A stretch of 64,000 bases of DNA from an uncultured Collinsella sp. (GCA_900540855.1 UQHK01000004.1:62001-126000); one strand, 5' to 3'. Counted from the first letter of the stretch, positions 41,416-50,869 are shown. A program made the numbers and translations. Notes: a model not told the origin generated them from the sequence alone.

Positions 41416-44400
41416 TTAGTTGATACGGATCTCGTCGTTTGCAGCGAGCGCCTGCATAAGGCGGGAGCGCAGGTCGTCCACGTAGCGCTCCACGTCCTCT
41501 GCGGACAAGAGACGACTCGGCTTGGCCAGATCGGTGCGGCGCACAGTCTTGATCTTGCGCTGGGGCTTGGGCGCGGGCACGGGAGCAGACGATGCGGCGC
41601 CCTTGTTGGAGACCTTCTTGACCACCTCACCCGTACTCATGACCTCGGTGGTGCGGCGCTCGTTGTCCATACGCACGCGGGCCTCATCCACAGCGTCGTA
41701 CATCTCGTTGGCCGACGAGCTGAGCCAGTCGCCCCAGTTAGTTGCAACAACGCTCAGTTCGTTGAGACTTTGAGCGCTGTGGGCACGGTTTTTGAACGAC
41801 TCGTATTTGGTGCCGGCGTCTGCTATGGCATCCTTGGCCTGATTGACAAAGCCCTTTTGACTCTCTGCCTGCACCCGCAGGTCTTGCAGATCGCTCTCGA
41901 TGCGGCACAAAAACTCATTGCGGCGGATGCCCAGCAGCTTTTTCATGTCGTCCTCGACGGGATCCATAAGCGGCTGCAGGTCTTTAATGCGGCCGTAGGG
42001 CTTGGGATCTTTGAGAACCTCACGCACCTTTGCCACATTCTCAACCGCGCTGGGAATGTCATCGGAGGCATACTCGATACCCTCGGTGCGGCTCAAGAAA
42101 TCCTTGGCGTGGTCAAACGCTGTTCGCTGGTTGGACTCGAAGAACTCAACCACCTTATCAAAGTCTTCCTTGGCATCGAGCAAACGCTCCTCATGCTTGG
42201 TGAACGTGGTCAAGAACGCCTCGGCCTCGTTCTGGTCCTTAAGGACGTCGACCACCTCCGAGCGCATCTTCTCGCACTCGTCCTCACCGGGATACGGGTA
42301 GGCCGGCTTGATGCCCGTGTAGTAGTCGCGTGCCATGGCGAGGCACGCCTCGCGCAAGCCCTCAAGGCGCTCTTTGAGCTCGGCCACGAGCTTATCCTCG
42401 TTGGAGGGCACGGTCTTGAGATCAAACAGATCACGCATGAGCTCGCCCGTGGCGCGCAGCAACCGGTCGCTCATGCGCACGCGCAAGCGCACCTGGGCCT
42501 TATCGGCATCCTTGCGCAGGAGCGCCACCATGCGGCTATCGTTAGCTTGAACCGTCTGGCCGCCAAACAGCACCTGCGCGCGCTGCTCCACCACAAGCTG
42601 CGCCACCACATTTGCGATGTCGACCTCGCGCCAGCCAAAGGGCCTTTGCTGGTACTGGCGCTGGATATCGCCCATAGCGGTATCCAGATGGCGCTGGTGC
42701 TGCACTTTGAGGTAGTCCTCAACCTCCTTGAGCGCACGCGTGTTACCCGCGTTCATGCCAGCGAGCCCCGCTTGAACGTTGCCCGCCAGAGTGGAGCGGA
42801 TATCGGAATCGCTCGTGACCGGCGCGCCGATATAGCCGGCCTTTTCAAAGACCACATCGCACAGCTGCGCCAGCACCTGCTCAAAGACCTGGGCGGGTTT
42901 GGCAGCACGGATCTCAATCATGCGCCCGTTGACGGCGCATCGTGCATGGAGCACCGCCTCAGCCAAAAGGGCGTCAGCCTCTTTCTCGTTAAAGTCCTTC
43001 TCGCGCATTTTGGCCTCGACGATCTGGCGGGTACTCGGCGGTAGCTCCTGCAGGTTGCGCGTCTGGGCGTACATGCGAATCTTAGCGGCGTTGACGAGTG
43101 GGGCCCAATAATCCACCTCGTCGCTCAAGGCCACGATGGCCTTATCCACGGATTTCAATGCCAGCTCGGCATCGTCCGCACGGCCCAGATCGCTGGCCAT
43201 GGTCACCACGGATAGTTCCATGCCGCCCATGTTGGATCCATGAATCGAGCCATCCACGTAGCGGTCAAAGGGGAAGTCGTTGGTCCCGCGGTTGAGTTTG
43301 CGCGCAGTGTAGATGCTTTCGAACAGGCGCTTCTTGATGTACTCAATCACCTTCGCGTTGTCGATCGGGGTGCGTGCGATCTCCTGCGCTATCTCCTGCT
43401 CCTCGTCGGTGAGGAAGCTATAGGTATCGCCCTGGCGTGCCACGTAGCTCTCGCGCTCCAAGCGGGCGAGAGATTCCTTGACGCGGTCCTTAAGGGCGCG
43501 CTTGTCCACGTCCAGGCTATCGATCATAAGGATGGAGATGTTCTCGACCGTGGCCTTGACGTAGCCGATGTAGCGGATCAAGTACAGGAGCTTAAGCACC
43601 CGGACATCGTAGCTCTCAAGACCCTCTGCGTTTTCAGCCGCGCGCTCCGCACAGACGACGACCTGAATGATGCCGTGCTCCAAATCCTTGGAGATTGTGT
43701 CGAAGAAGCGCCAGAACGGCACGAGTGCACCAGTCTGGTCATGCTGGATGGCCTGAGCGCTCTCCTGAAACGCGCTCAGCATGGAGCGCTCGCCCGTGGA
43801 CATGTGCTTGGCCTTAACACCATGCTTGCGTACCTCGGTCATCACGTCGGGCAGAAGCTTAAACTGGTAGCCCACAAACGGGTAGCTGGCCACAAAATCC
43901 TTGGAGTTGGCGAAGCCGGCAAGGTCGGAGCGCGAGCCCCCCTCAAAGGTAAAGTTGTTTTTGAGGACGGCGGCGTCTTGCTCGTAGACCTGTGCAAGCG
44001 TATCGGCCGCCGGCGCGGTCTTCTCGAGCACACGGCGTTGGATGACCTCGTCCACGCTGGAGCTGGAGAGCGAAAGGCGGGTATTGAAACGGCCCTGGAT
44101 CTTTGAAAAGTCGTTGCCCACGGGCAGGCTCAGGTTGTCGATGGCCTCCTGGCTCGTGACCATCACCCACACGCGGCCACCGCAGGCGGCACCCAGCTCC
44201 TCGACGATGGTCTGAAGGCTCAGCATAAGGCTTGGGTCCTGGTCGTTTGTAATAAACTGACCCACCTCGTCGACCATAAAGAGCAAACGGAAGTTGCCAC
44301 CGTGGGCCGCTGCCTGAGCGTCCACGTAATCCTTGACCTTTTTGGCAAAGACATCGGGGGCCAAAACCTCGTCCTCAGAACCCTCGAGCCAGTTCCATGC

Positions 44401-45078
44401 GGCCTTTTCGCTCATGCCGAGCACGCTCTGCAGCACCTCGACGACGTCGTCCTCAAAGTAGCTGTAGGTGTCGCGGGCCTGGAGCCAGGACTCGCCGTTG
44501 ACGCGCTCAAAGGCCTCGCGGAACTCCTGGGTCTTGCCCAGGGAATCGATGTAGTCCTCGAGCTTTGCAAGCTTGAGGACCTCGCCGTAGAAGCCGCGCA
44601 CCTCGTAGAACATGCGCTCAAAGCCGCGAAGCAGCGCCGTGGGAGCCGTATCGCCCTGCTTCCACTGGCCCGCCTTGCTATCGATGTTAAAGAGGATGGC
44701 CTGCGTGGGCACCGAGCAGGCGCGCTCCATGGCAGCCGCGACCATGGGGTCGACGATTTTGCCGTCAAAGTAGCGGATGGCGCTCTTGCCGCCGATCTGG
44801 CGATTCTCGAGCAGGTAGCTCAGCATCTTGAGGAAGTGCGATTTACCGGAACCGAAGAAACCACTGATCCACACGCCGATCTTGTCGGTGCGTGCATCGA
44901 TGGCATCGCCGTAGGCCTTGAAGAACGTGGCAAAGTGCCTCTGCAACTCGCGCGTCACCACGTACTCGTCAAGCTCCTGGCGGATGGACCCATCTTTTGA
45001 ATCCTGGACCTTGACCACGCCGTTGATGGAGCGGTTGATGTCTTTTGCAAAGAGGTCGCGAATGATCGTGTTGTCCAT
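41416..45078 (-). CDS. brxC: BREX type 1 protein BrxC (PglY-like AAA+ ATPase)
   Basis: BrxC is a large P-loop ATPase required for BREX. The 1,220-residue product begins with the family's TIIRDLFAKDINRSINGVVK and has Walker A GFFGSGKSHFLK at residues 73-84, a Walker B region LLFMVDEVGQFI near residue 265, and a long helical and coiled-coil second half. Its length matches BrxC/PglY. GGAGCACCC lies before the ATG. The end of the product is Lys/Arg-rich and then AKPSRLLSAEDVERYVDDLRSRLMQAL. It lies between brxB (78-base gap) and pglX (66-base gap). Confidence 0.95.
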   Translation of the reverse strand: MDNTIIRDLFAKDINRSINGVVKVQDSKDGSIRQELDEYVVTRELQRHFATFFKAYGDAIDARTDKIGVWISGFFGSGKSHFLKMLSYLLENRQIGGKSAIRYFDGKIVDPMVAAAMERACSVPTQAILFNIDSKAGQWKQGDTAPTALLRGFERMFYEVRGFYGEVLKLAKLEDYIDSLGKTQEFREAFERVNGESWLQARDTYSYFEDDVVEVLQSVLGMSEKAAWNWLEGSEDEVLAPDVFAKKVKDYVDAQAAAHGGNFRLLFMVDEVGQFITNDQDPSLMLSLQTIVEELGAACGGRVWVMVTSQEAIDNLSLPVGNDFSKIQGRFNTRLSLSSSSVDEVIQRRVLEKTAPAADTLAQVYEQDAAVLKNNFTFEGGSRSDLAGFANSKDFVASYPFVGYQFKLLPDVMTEVRKHGVKAKHMSTGERSMLSAFQESAQAIQHDQTGALVPFWRFFDTISKDLEHGIIQVVVCAERAAENAEGLESYDVRVLKLLYLIRYIGYVKATVENISILMIDSLDVDKRALKDRVKESLARLERESYVARQGDTYSFLTDEEQEIAQEIARTPIDNAKVIEYIKKRLFESIYTARKLNRGTNDFPFDRYVDGSIHGSNMGGMELSVVTMASDLGRADDAELALKSVDKAIVALSDEVDYWAPLVNAAKIRMYAQTRNLQELPPSTRQIVEAKMREKDFNEKEADALLAEAVLHARCAVNGRMIEIRAAKPAQVFEQVLAQLCDVVFEKAGYIGAPVTSDSDIRSTLAGNVQAGLAGMNAGNTRALKEVEDYLKVQHQRHLDTAMGDIQRQYQQRPFGWREVDIANVVAQLVVEQRAQVLFGGQTVQANDSRMVALLRKDADKAQVRLRVRMSDRLLRATGELMRDLFDLKTVPSNEDKLVAELKERLEGLREACLAMARDYYTGIKPAYPYPGEDECEKMRSEVVDVLKDQNEAEAFLTTFTKHEERLLDAKEDFDKVVEFFESNQRTAFDHAKDFLSRTEGIEYASDDIPSAVENVAKVREVLKDPKPYGRIKDLQPLMDPVEDDMKKLLGIRRNEFLCRIESDLQDLRVQAESQKGFVNQAKDAIADAGTKYESFKNRAHSAQSLNELSVVATNWGDWLSSSANEMYDAVDEARVRMDNERRTTEVMSTGEVVKKVSNKGAASSAPVPAPKPQRKIKTVRRTDLAKPSRLLSAEDVERYVDDLRSRLMQALAANDEIRIN

Positions 45079-45156
45079 GGGTGCTCCTTTGGGTTTGGGA
45101 ACGTTATGGCAAAGGGTTGTTACCGGCGACAGGGACTTGCCTGCGGGGAGCCGTGC

Positions 45157-45849
45157 TTACGAGATATCGATGGCGCGGTAGTAGTTATCGGCCGGCAGAC
45201 GGTTAAAGAGCTGGAAAGAAGAGCCGTTGAAACTGCCCGGATAGGCAGCGACCACAGGCACCTCATCAAAATCCGCAAGCATGCAATGGAGAAGCGTGTG
45301 CATGCGAAAGAATGGGAAGACCTCGCCCGCGCCGGTGAGGAGAACGACGTCTCCAGGCGCGTACGGCTTGGTCTGCTCAAGGATGTACGCGGCGACTTTC
45401 TCGGGCGAGGCGAACTTGGCCACGTCCTCGAGCACGCGCTGGGTACCGCGGCGCTCCTCTTGGTGCGGGATAGCCTTGAGGACACGGCGCTTTTCGAGAA
45501 TTGCCAGCACGGCGTCGTAGAGGTTCACGACCTTGAGCGTGCACGGAAGTTTGTCGGCCTCGGCATCGCGTGAAAGGGTGTCAAATAATGCACGCGCCTC
45601 AAACTCCAGCGCGGGGTCATAGCAAAAGGTGTGGAAGCCGATCTCATTGCCTATGCCCTTGTTGGCCAAAAAGTCCTCGCTGCACAGGCACTCGCGCAGA
45701 AGCTGCGCGCGTCGCTCAAATTCCTGACGGGCGTGCTCGGAGCGGACATGCGCCGCCACGACGCTCTTACGGGAATGGATGCCGATATTAGTGGTGAGAT
45801 CGGTCGCCGGGGTGATAGCAGGTTCGGCGGCGTTGTTGACGGGAGCCAC
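45157..45849 (-). CDS. brxB: BREX type 1 protein BrxB (DUF1788)
   Basis: A 230-residue BrxB of unknown biochemical role. The family stretch starts at RSEHARQEFERRAQLLRECL and includes GNEIGFHTFCYDPALEFEAR, LYDAVLAILEKRRVLKAIP, ending DVVLLTGAGEVFPFFRMHTLLHCML and VVAAYPGSFNGSSFQLFNRL, all typical of DUF1788. A GTG start lies one base after the brxA stop codon (TAG-C-GTG), which implies coupling with brxA. Confidence 0.93.
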   Translation of the reverse strand: MAPVNNAAEPAITPATDLTTNIGIHSRKSVVAAHVRSEHARQEFERRAQLLRECLCSEDFLANKGIGNEIGFHTFCYDPALEFEARALFDTLSRDAEADKLPCTLKVVNLYDAVLAILEKRRVLKAIPHQEERRGTQRVLEDVAKFASPEKVAAYILEQTKPYAPGDVVLLTGAGEVFPFFRMHTLLHCMLADFDEVPVVAAYPGSFNGSSFQLFNRLPADNYYRAIDIS

Positions 45850-45850
45850 G

Positions 45851-46534
45851 CTACATCACCACCCTACCGGTAAGGGCCGCGATAAGCGACTGCTCGCCCA
45901 GCTGAACCAAGGCTCGCTCGACATCGGAATCGAGGAAGAGTGGTGACAGGCGCTCGGACTCCGGGCCTTGGCCCTCGCCGATAAGGCCGGCATGGCGGAG
46001 CGTCTGGCGGAGCGAGCCCTTAATGCGCTTGACCGTGGCCTCGGTCCAGCGGGCCGCGTCCGGATACTCCGTGGTAAAGCGTGTCATAAAGGCGTTGAGG
46101 TCAACCGCCGTGAAGGCATAATCGAAGTTTTGCAGGCGCTCCCCCACCTCGACGAGTACGAGCTCGCGCACGATGTCGTAGCGGCAGATCATGCTGTAGA
46201 AGATGGCCTGATCCGCCTGCGTGGGGGTGCCGGATGCTATGAGGCCGGTTAGGGATAACGCAGCCTCGACGGCGGTATTGGGGTCGATGCCGCGCGCGGC
46301 GCATGCGGCGTCCGTGGGCACCATGGCGTCGAGGCGTCGAAGGCACACGGTTGCGCGGTTGGCGACCATGCGCTCCGTGGGATATTGAAAGAGGTTCTCG
46401 CTCTTTACGCGTACAATGACCTGCTCGTCGCTTGCGCCCTGCATACGAAGGGCAGCGACGATGCGCATCTCATGCGGGAGGAATTGCTCGCGGGTGAGCA
46501 CCCCCCCCCGAACGCTTTTTGTGGTTACATCCAC
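45851..46534 (-). CDS. brxA: BREX type 1 protein BrxA (DUF1819), first gene of the operon
   Basis: BrxA is a small, mostly helical DNA-binding protein found at the head of BREX type 1 operons. The 227-residue product has the family opening GGVLTREQFLPHEMRIVAAL, then ENLFQYPTERMVANRATVCLRRL. The start is read as GTG at 46534 because TTGGAG lies eight bases ahead; an in-frame GTG at 46603 adds 23 residues but has no ribosome site. Codons about 9 to 13 (AGC GTT CGG GGG GGG GTG) contain nine consecutive G, at 46501-46509 on the plus strand as C. Gain or loss of one G would shift the frame and stop BrxA, with likely polar effects. Confidence 0.9.
   Translation of the reverse strand: MDVTTKSVRGGVLTREQFLPHEMRIVAALRMQGASDEQVIVRVKSENLFQYPTERMVANRATVCLRRLDAMVPTDAACAARGIDPNTAVEAALSLTGLIASGTPTQADQAIFYSMICRYDIVRELVLVEVGERLQNFDYAFTAVDLNAFMTRFTTEYPDAARWTEATVKRIKGSLRQTLRHAGLIGEGQGPESERLSPLFLDSDVERALVQLGEQSLIAALTGRVVM
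46501..46509 (-). repeat. Homopolymer tract G9 inside the start of brxA
   Basis: Nine consecutive C on the plus strand (nine G in the coding strand) within the first codons of brxA. It is the longest such tract I noticed in a coding region here. Tracts of this length are common sites of slipped-strand phase variation. Confidence 0.9.
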
Positions 46535-46623
46535 AGTACACGCTCCAAGGGTGTCAAAGGCTGTCACAAGTGCGCCGCAACCCGGCAGGCAGGCGCGGCG
46601 CACATGACAATAATCATACCTGT

Positions 46624-46640
46624 TGGTAAAAAAGTTACCA
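46624..46640. promoter_or_regulatory. Candidate operator upstream of brxA
   Basis: Perfect six-base inverted repeat (TGGTAA/TTACCA) with a five-base spacer, about 90 bases upstream of the brxA start. It is a possible binding site for a BREX regulator; no regulator gene of the BrxR kind is visible in the operon. Confidence 0.45.
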
Positions 46641-46802
46641 CGCCCAGAGTGTCAAATGTTGAGCAACAAAATTAAATCCGGTTAACGGTCATTTTCGCAG
46701 CTCAGAAGCTTTGACGAGGTCGCCCCAAATCACACTTGCCAGACAACCGCGCTTACGAATGCAGGCACGCACACGCCCAACGCCATCCTCCGCTATATTC
46801 AA

Positions 46803-46828
46803 CATAGAGTTATACATATGCTTCTATG
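46803..46828 (+). promoter_or_regulatory. Candidate operator for the antitoxin-like gene
   Basis: CATAGA (46803-46808) and TCTATG (46823-46828) form an inverted repeat that encloses a TTATAC-like -10 sequence. Confidence 0.45.
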
Positions 46829-46841
46829 TAAGGAGTTTCGC

Positions 46842-47030
46842 ATGCCTGTCGTAAAGCCTATTTCTGATCAGACGCGCGCACTAACTACCATTCAGGAACG
46901 CGAAGATCACATTCAACGTGCCATCGCTCGTGGCTACGATGGCCTCGTAAACGGTCGCGTGCGCCCCTGGAAACAAGCGAAGGCCGAAGCGGATCAGATG
47001 CGAGCCTCGAGACAACCCTCCCCCATGTAA
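46842..47030 (+). CDS. Small antitoxin-like protein (orphan)
   Basis: A 62-residue protein starting MPVVKPISDQTRAL, which resembles the N terminus of Phd/YefM-type antitoxins (PISDLR-like), followed by a charged helix region (IQEREDHIQRAIARGYDGL). No toxin gene follows. AAGGAG lies six bases before the ATG. An inverted repeat (46803-46828) overlaps its likely promoter, as expected for an auto-repressing antitoxin. The gene is divergent from the BREX operon, so it could act on that promoter region, but this is inference. Confidence 0.65.
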   Translation: MPVVKPISDQTRALTTIQEREDHIQRAIARGYDGLVNGRVRPWKQAKAEADQMRASRQPSPM

Positions 47031-47145
47031 CCATCCTGTAAATCATAGCGGCGCACTCGAGTTTTACCGTGATGCGGTCGCGCCCAGCGCTCCACTGTGC
47101 TAAAGTATCCCGAACGTTCAAATGACTACGAGGGGGAACTAGAAG

Positions 47146-48270
47146 ATGGCACGTGTGCACAACTTCTCAGCTGGCCCGGCCGCACTGCCCACAAGCGTGC
47201 TCGCCGAGATCGCCGACGAGATGATGGACTACCGCGGTTGCGGCATGTCCGTGCTCGAGATGAGCCATCGATCTAGCATGTACCAGCAGATTATCGACGA
47301 CGCCGAGGCAACCCTGCGCCGCCTGCTGAGCATCCCCGACAGCTACCGTGTCCTGTTTTTGCAGGGCGGCGCCACGCTGCAGTTTGCGGGTATCCCCATG
47401 AACCTCATGCGCCGCGGCCGCGCCGGCTACGTCGTGACCGGCAACTTCGCCAACAAGGCGTACAAGGAGGCCGCAAAATACGGCGAGGCCGTGCTGCTCG
47501 CGAGCTCCGAGGACACCAATTTCGACCGCATTCCCACCATGGCCGACGTCAACGCGCGCATTGCCGCCGAGGTCGCGGACGACGGGCTCGACTACGTCTA
47601 CATCTGCCAGAACAACACCATCTTTGGCACCATGTACCACGTGCTGCCCAACTGCGGCGATGTGCCGCTGGTCGCCGATGTCTCGAGCTGTTTTCTGTCG
47701 CAGCCGCTCGACGTTGAGCGCTACGGGCTCATTTACGCGGGCGCGCAGAAAAACGCCGGCGCCGCGGGCGTGACCGTGGTCATCGTGCGCGACGATCTCA
47801 TCGCCGACGGTCCGGCCTTTGTACAGACGCCGCAGTACCTGGACCTTAAGACCCAGGCCGCCAAGGGCTCCATGCTCAACACGCCCAACACCTTTGGCAT
47901 CTACGTATGCGGCAAGGTGTTCCGTTGGGTTGAGCAGACCGGCGGACTTGCCGCCATGGCCGAGCGCAACTGGGCCAAAGCCAACCTGCTCTACGACCTG
48001 CTCGAGCACAGCGAGCTGTTCCATGGCACCGCGCAGGCCGACAGCCGCTCCATCGCCAACGTCACCTTCCGCACCGGCGACGCCGAGCTCGATGCGGCCT
48101 TTGTTGCAGGCGCCGCCGAGCACCAGATTCAAAACGTAAAGGGCCATCGCCTGGCGGGCGGCATGCGCGCCAGCGTCTACAACGCCGTAACCATGGAAGA
48201 TGCCCAGACACTGGCCTCGTACATGAAGGACTTCGAAGCACAGCATAGTTTGAATCCGCGATCTAACTAG
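47146..48270 (+). CDS. serC: Phosphoserine aminotransferase
   Basis: The second step of serine synthesis: PLP-dependent transamination of 3-phosphohydroxypyruvate with glutamate. The 374-residue product starts with the family's VHNFSAGPAALPTSVL, has the PLP-lysine motif LIYAGAQKNAGAAGVTVVIV near residue 200, and the phosphate-binding stretch GGMRASVYNAVT near the end. The length is usual. GAGGGGGA precedes the ATG. serA follows 69 bases later. Confidence 0.96.
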   Translation: MARVHNFSAGPAALPTSVLAEIADEMMDYRGCGMSVLEMSHRSSMYQQIIDDAEATLRRLLSIPDSYRVLFLQGGATLQFAGIPMNLMRRGRAGYVVTGNFANKAYKEAAKYGEAVLLASSEDTNFDRIPTMADVNARIAAEVADDGLDYVYICQNNTIFGTMYHVLPNCGDVPLVADVSSCFLSQPLDVERYGLIYAGAQKNAGAAGVTVVIVRDDLIADGPAFVQTPQYLDLKTQAAKGSMLNTPNTFGIYVCGKVFRWVEQTGGLAAMAERNWAKANLLYDLLEHSELFHGTAQADSRSIANVTFRTGDAELDAAFVAGAAEHQIQNVKGHRLAGGMRASVYNAVTMEDAQTLASYMKDFEAQHSLNPRSN

Positions 48271-48339
48271 CCCGCAACGCGCGGGCCGACCAGCCACTTC
48301 AAACCACTTGTTTTAGACAAACCTGCTAAGGAGTTTTCC

Positions 48340-49503
48340 ATGCGCAAGATTAAGACCATCGACGACATTACCAAAGACGGCAAAGTCGAGTTTGGCGAGG
48401 GCTACGAGTTTGTAAGCACCGCCGAGGAAGCCGACGCCATCCTGATGCGCTCCACCGACCTGCACGGCTACGAGCTGCCCGAGGGCATCCGTGCCATCGC
48501 CCGTTGCGGCGCCGGCGTCAACAACATCCCCGTCGAAGAGTACGCCAAGAAGGGCGTCGTGGTCTTTAACTCCCCCGGCGCCAACAGCAACGCCGTCAAG
48601 GAGCTCGTCCTGGGCATGCTGGTGCTCTCGAGCCGCGGCGTGGTGCAGTCGATGAACTGGGTGCGCGATAACGCCGACGACCCCGAGATCCAGGTCGATG
48701 CCGAGAAGGCCAAGAAGGCCTTTGTGGGCCGCGAGCTCAAGGGCAAGCGCATCGGCGTCATCGGCCTGGGCAACGTGGGCTCCAAGGTCGCCAACGCCTG
48801 CGTCGACCTGGGCATGGACGTCTACGGCTACGATCCGTTCATTTCCGTCGAGCACGCGTGGGTGCTGAGCCGCGAGGTGCAACGCGTGGGCACGCTCGAG
48901 GATCTGTGCCGCGGCTGCGACTACCTCACCGTGCACGTGCCCAGCAAGGCCGACACCATCGGCATGATCAGCACCGAGCAGATCAACCTGCTGGCACCGG
49001 GCGCCGTGCTCATCAACTACGCACGCGAGACCATCATTGACGAGGACGCCGTCGACGCCGCCCTGCGCGAGGGCAAGCTCAGCTGGTTTAGCTGCGACTT
49101 CGCCACGCCCAAGACGGTCAAGATGCCCAACACGTTTATCACCACGCATTCGGGCGCCGGCACCGGCGAGGCCGAGGCCAACTGCGCCGATATGGCCATC
49201 AGCGAGCTCAAGGATTACCTGGAGAACGGCAACATCGCGCACAGCGTCAACTACCCCGCTTGCAGCATGGGCAAGGCGCGCGCCGCGAGCCGCATCGCCT
49301 GCCTGCACGCCAACGTGCCCAACATGATCGGCCAGATCACGGCCATTCTCGCCAAGGACAACGCCAACGTGCAGCGTATGACCAACGAGTCCGCTGGAGA
49401 GAACGCCTACACCATGTTCGACACCGATGAACACCTGGACAGCAGCACCATCGAGGCTCTCAAGCAGATTCCGTCGATGTATCGCGTGCGTGTGATCAAA
49501 TAG
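48340..49503 (+). CDS. serA: D-3-phosphoglycerate dehydrogenase
   Basis: The first step of serine synthesis: NAD-dependent oxidation of 3-phosphoglycerate. The 387-residue product has the 2-hydroxyacid dehydrogenase fold with RCGAGVNNIPVEE, the NAD-binding GKRIGVIGLGNVGSKVAN near residue 140, and the catalytic Arg, Glu and His sites (VLINYAREТ-like stretch VLINYARE, and FITTHSGAGTGEAEANCA). An ACT domain covers the last 75 residues (NVPNMIGQITAILAKDNANV), which normally senses serine. AAGGAG precedes the ATG. Confidence 0.95.
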   Translation: MRKIKTIDDITKDGKVEFGEGYEFVSTAEEADAILMRSTDLHGYELPEGIRAIARCGAGVNNIPVEEYAKKGVVVFNSPGANSNAVKELVLGMLVLSSRGVVQSMNWVRDNADDPEIQVDAEKAKKAFVGRELKGKRIGVIGLGNVGSKVANACVDLGMDVYGYDPFISVEHAWVLSREVQRVGTLEDLCRGCDYLTVHVPSKADTIGMISTEQINLLAPGAVLINYARETIIDEDAVDAALREGKLSWFSCDFATPKTVKMPNTFITTHSGAGTGEAEANCADMAISELKDYLENGNIAHSVNYPACSMGKARAASRIACLHANVPNMIGQITAILAKDNANVQRMTNESAGENAYTMFDTDEHLDSSTIEALKQIPSMYRVRVIK

Positions 49504-49819
49504 CGCCGGTGCCAAGCCTGCCAGGCAGGCCATGAAGCCCGATTTTGTTGCTCCGGACGACTTTAAAATGATACCCAGAACAAGTTTTTTCAGATAATCG
49601 ATAGTGAGGCTCCAGTCGCTAAGCACACCCGCTTTGATAAACAGCTTTATCAGGGACTTTAGTAGGTAAAAATCGGTATCTATGTGCCGAATGTAAGTTG
49701 ACTGTCTATTTTCCGAAACAACTTATTCTAGATAGCATTTTTAGGGTCCCTCCAAGGCAAAATTGAAGCCTTTTTGCGACCAGAACTCTAGCTCGCGCTA
49801 CCGTTTACCCACCGCGCGA
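49504..49819. other. Gene-free stretch after serA
   Basis: No gene is seen. There is a small perfect hairpin GATAAA-CAGC-TTTATC (49636-49651), AAGTTG...CAACTT spaced by about 20 bases (near 49696-49726), and a weak terminator AAGGC...GCCTTTTTG (49754-49776). The stretch is AT-richer than its neighbours. Confidence 0.6.
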
Positions 49820-50869
49820 CTACATTCCCGCCCAATCGATAAAAATCTCCTCACGAAGCCGCCGTTCGAGCTCCTGCTGTCGCGGCGTCTTGTCTTTCAG
49901 CGGCACATCGAGATAGGACATGATGAGCTCCATCACCACGCGGAAGGCATCGAAGTCGGCCAGCTGACCATAGGTCATCAGAACGACGGGATATCCCATG
50001 GCTTGCAAGGCCGTCGTTCGATCGGAGTCCGAAATCTTGGATTCAATGGATCCGTGAATGGCTTTACCCTGGCATTCAACCAGACACTCTCGGCTGCCGT
50101 CCTTATTTGCCAGCAGGATATCGGCATAGCGCCTATCAAGCCCCGAAATCAGGCGGGCGCTGCGCGTCATACGAATCTCAACGTTATTGGTAAGGCGCAG
50201 CCCTTCGCCGCCGCGCAACCTCGTAAGGCCAAACAGCATCGAAGCCTGGACCTCGAGCGGCGATGCTGCCACCCCCGTAATGCATTTCGCGGCTCGTATG
50301 AACGATTTAGCGCCGCGGAGCCCCCGGACCTTATCGACGAACTCTGTAAGCTCAGAGAGCTCGATCAAGGGAGGTCGTTTCCACAAGTCCGTTGGATTCC
50401 CCGAGACATCCTTTACGTTTTCCCAGCCCGACCGTGCGTCACTCCATCGGCTCCCATATGCCTGCTCAAGTGCCGACTTTACCTGAGGCGCAATCTTGCA
50501 CACGGCAAAGGTGCCGCACATCTCATACATGCACATGATTAGACGCTCGTTTGAGACCGAGGAAGCCAGGGTCAGCAGGGTAAAGAGTGGGGACGCAACA
50601 TCGAGGCCAAACTCCGTCTGCCGCACGGAATCAAACGGCCTCTCCCCGTTCCAAACATGCCTGACAATGCGATCGCCCTTACGTCCGCAGCTGCCCTGCG
50701 CCAACACGTGTAACGGGGTGCCCAGGAAATGCGTGACGAGCGGATGCTCACATAGGTGCTCCCTGCGCGGATCGTCCGCAGAATCGGGCAGGTCCGGCAT
50801 TATCGCCAAGACCTGTGGAGGTATCCGGTGATACCGGAAGGCAGATATGTCGCACAGCATGTCGTCCAT
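49820..50869 (-). CDS. PD-(D/E)XK nuclease-like protein, paralogue 1
   Basis: The family is not named with certainty. The C-terminal half of the 349-residue product looks like a PD-(D/E)XK nuclease of the DUF559/VSR kind: SPLEVQASMLFGL (possible first acidic site), RYADILLANKDG with Asp, LVECQGKAIHG (E-x-Q-x-K), and SDSDRTTALQAMGYPVVLMTYGQL (the D-x-x-R...L...GY pattern). The N-terminal half is a separate helical part (FLGTPLHVLAQGSCGRKGD). It shares this arrangement with the gene at 59282-60490. The ATG at 50869 is a guess: no good ribosome site is visible. The gene lies between serA and an M20 peptidase gene. Confidence 0.65.
   Translation of the reverse strand: MDDMLCDISAFRYHRIPPQVLAIMPDLPDSADDPRREHLCEHPLVTHFLGTPLHVLAQGSCGRKGDRIVRHVWNGERPFDSVRQTEFGLDVASPLFTLLTLASSVSNERLIMCMYEMCGTFAVCKIAPQVKSALEQAYGSRWSDARSGWENVKDVSGNPTDLWKRPPLIELSELTEFVDKVRGLRGAKSFIRAAKCITGVAASPLEVQASMLFGLTRLRGGEGLRLTNNVEIRMTRSARLISGLDRRYADILLANKDGSRECLVECQGKAIHGSIESKISDSDRTTALQAMGYPVVLMTYGQLADFDAFRVVMELIMSYLDVPLKDKTPRQQELERRLREEIFIDWAGM

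Larger units (their letters stand above)
46535..46841. other. Divergent regulatory region between brxA and the antitoxin-like gene
   Basis: About 300 bases, visibly AT-richer on the right. On the brxA side there is a palindrome TGGTAA-AAAAG-TTACCA (46624-46640) between a TTTGACAC motif and the coding start. On the other side an inverted repeat CATAGA...TCTATG (46803-46828) lies just before the small plus-strand gene. No gene is seen. Confidence 0.65.
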
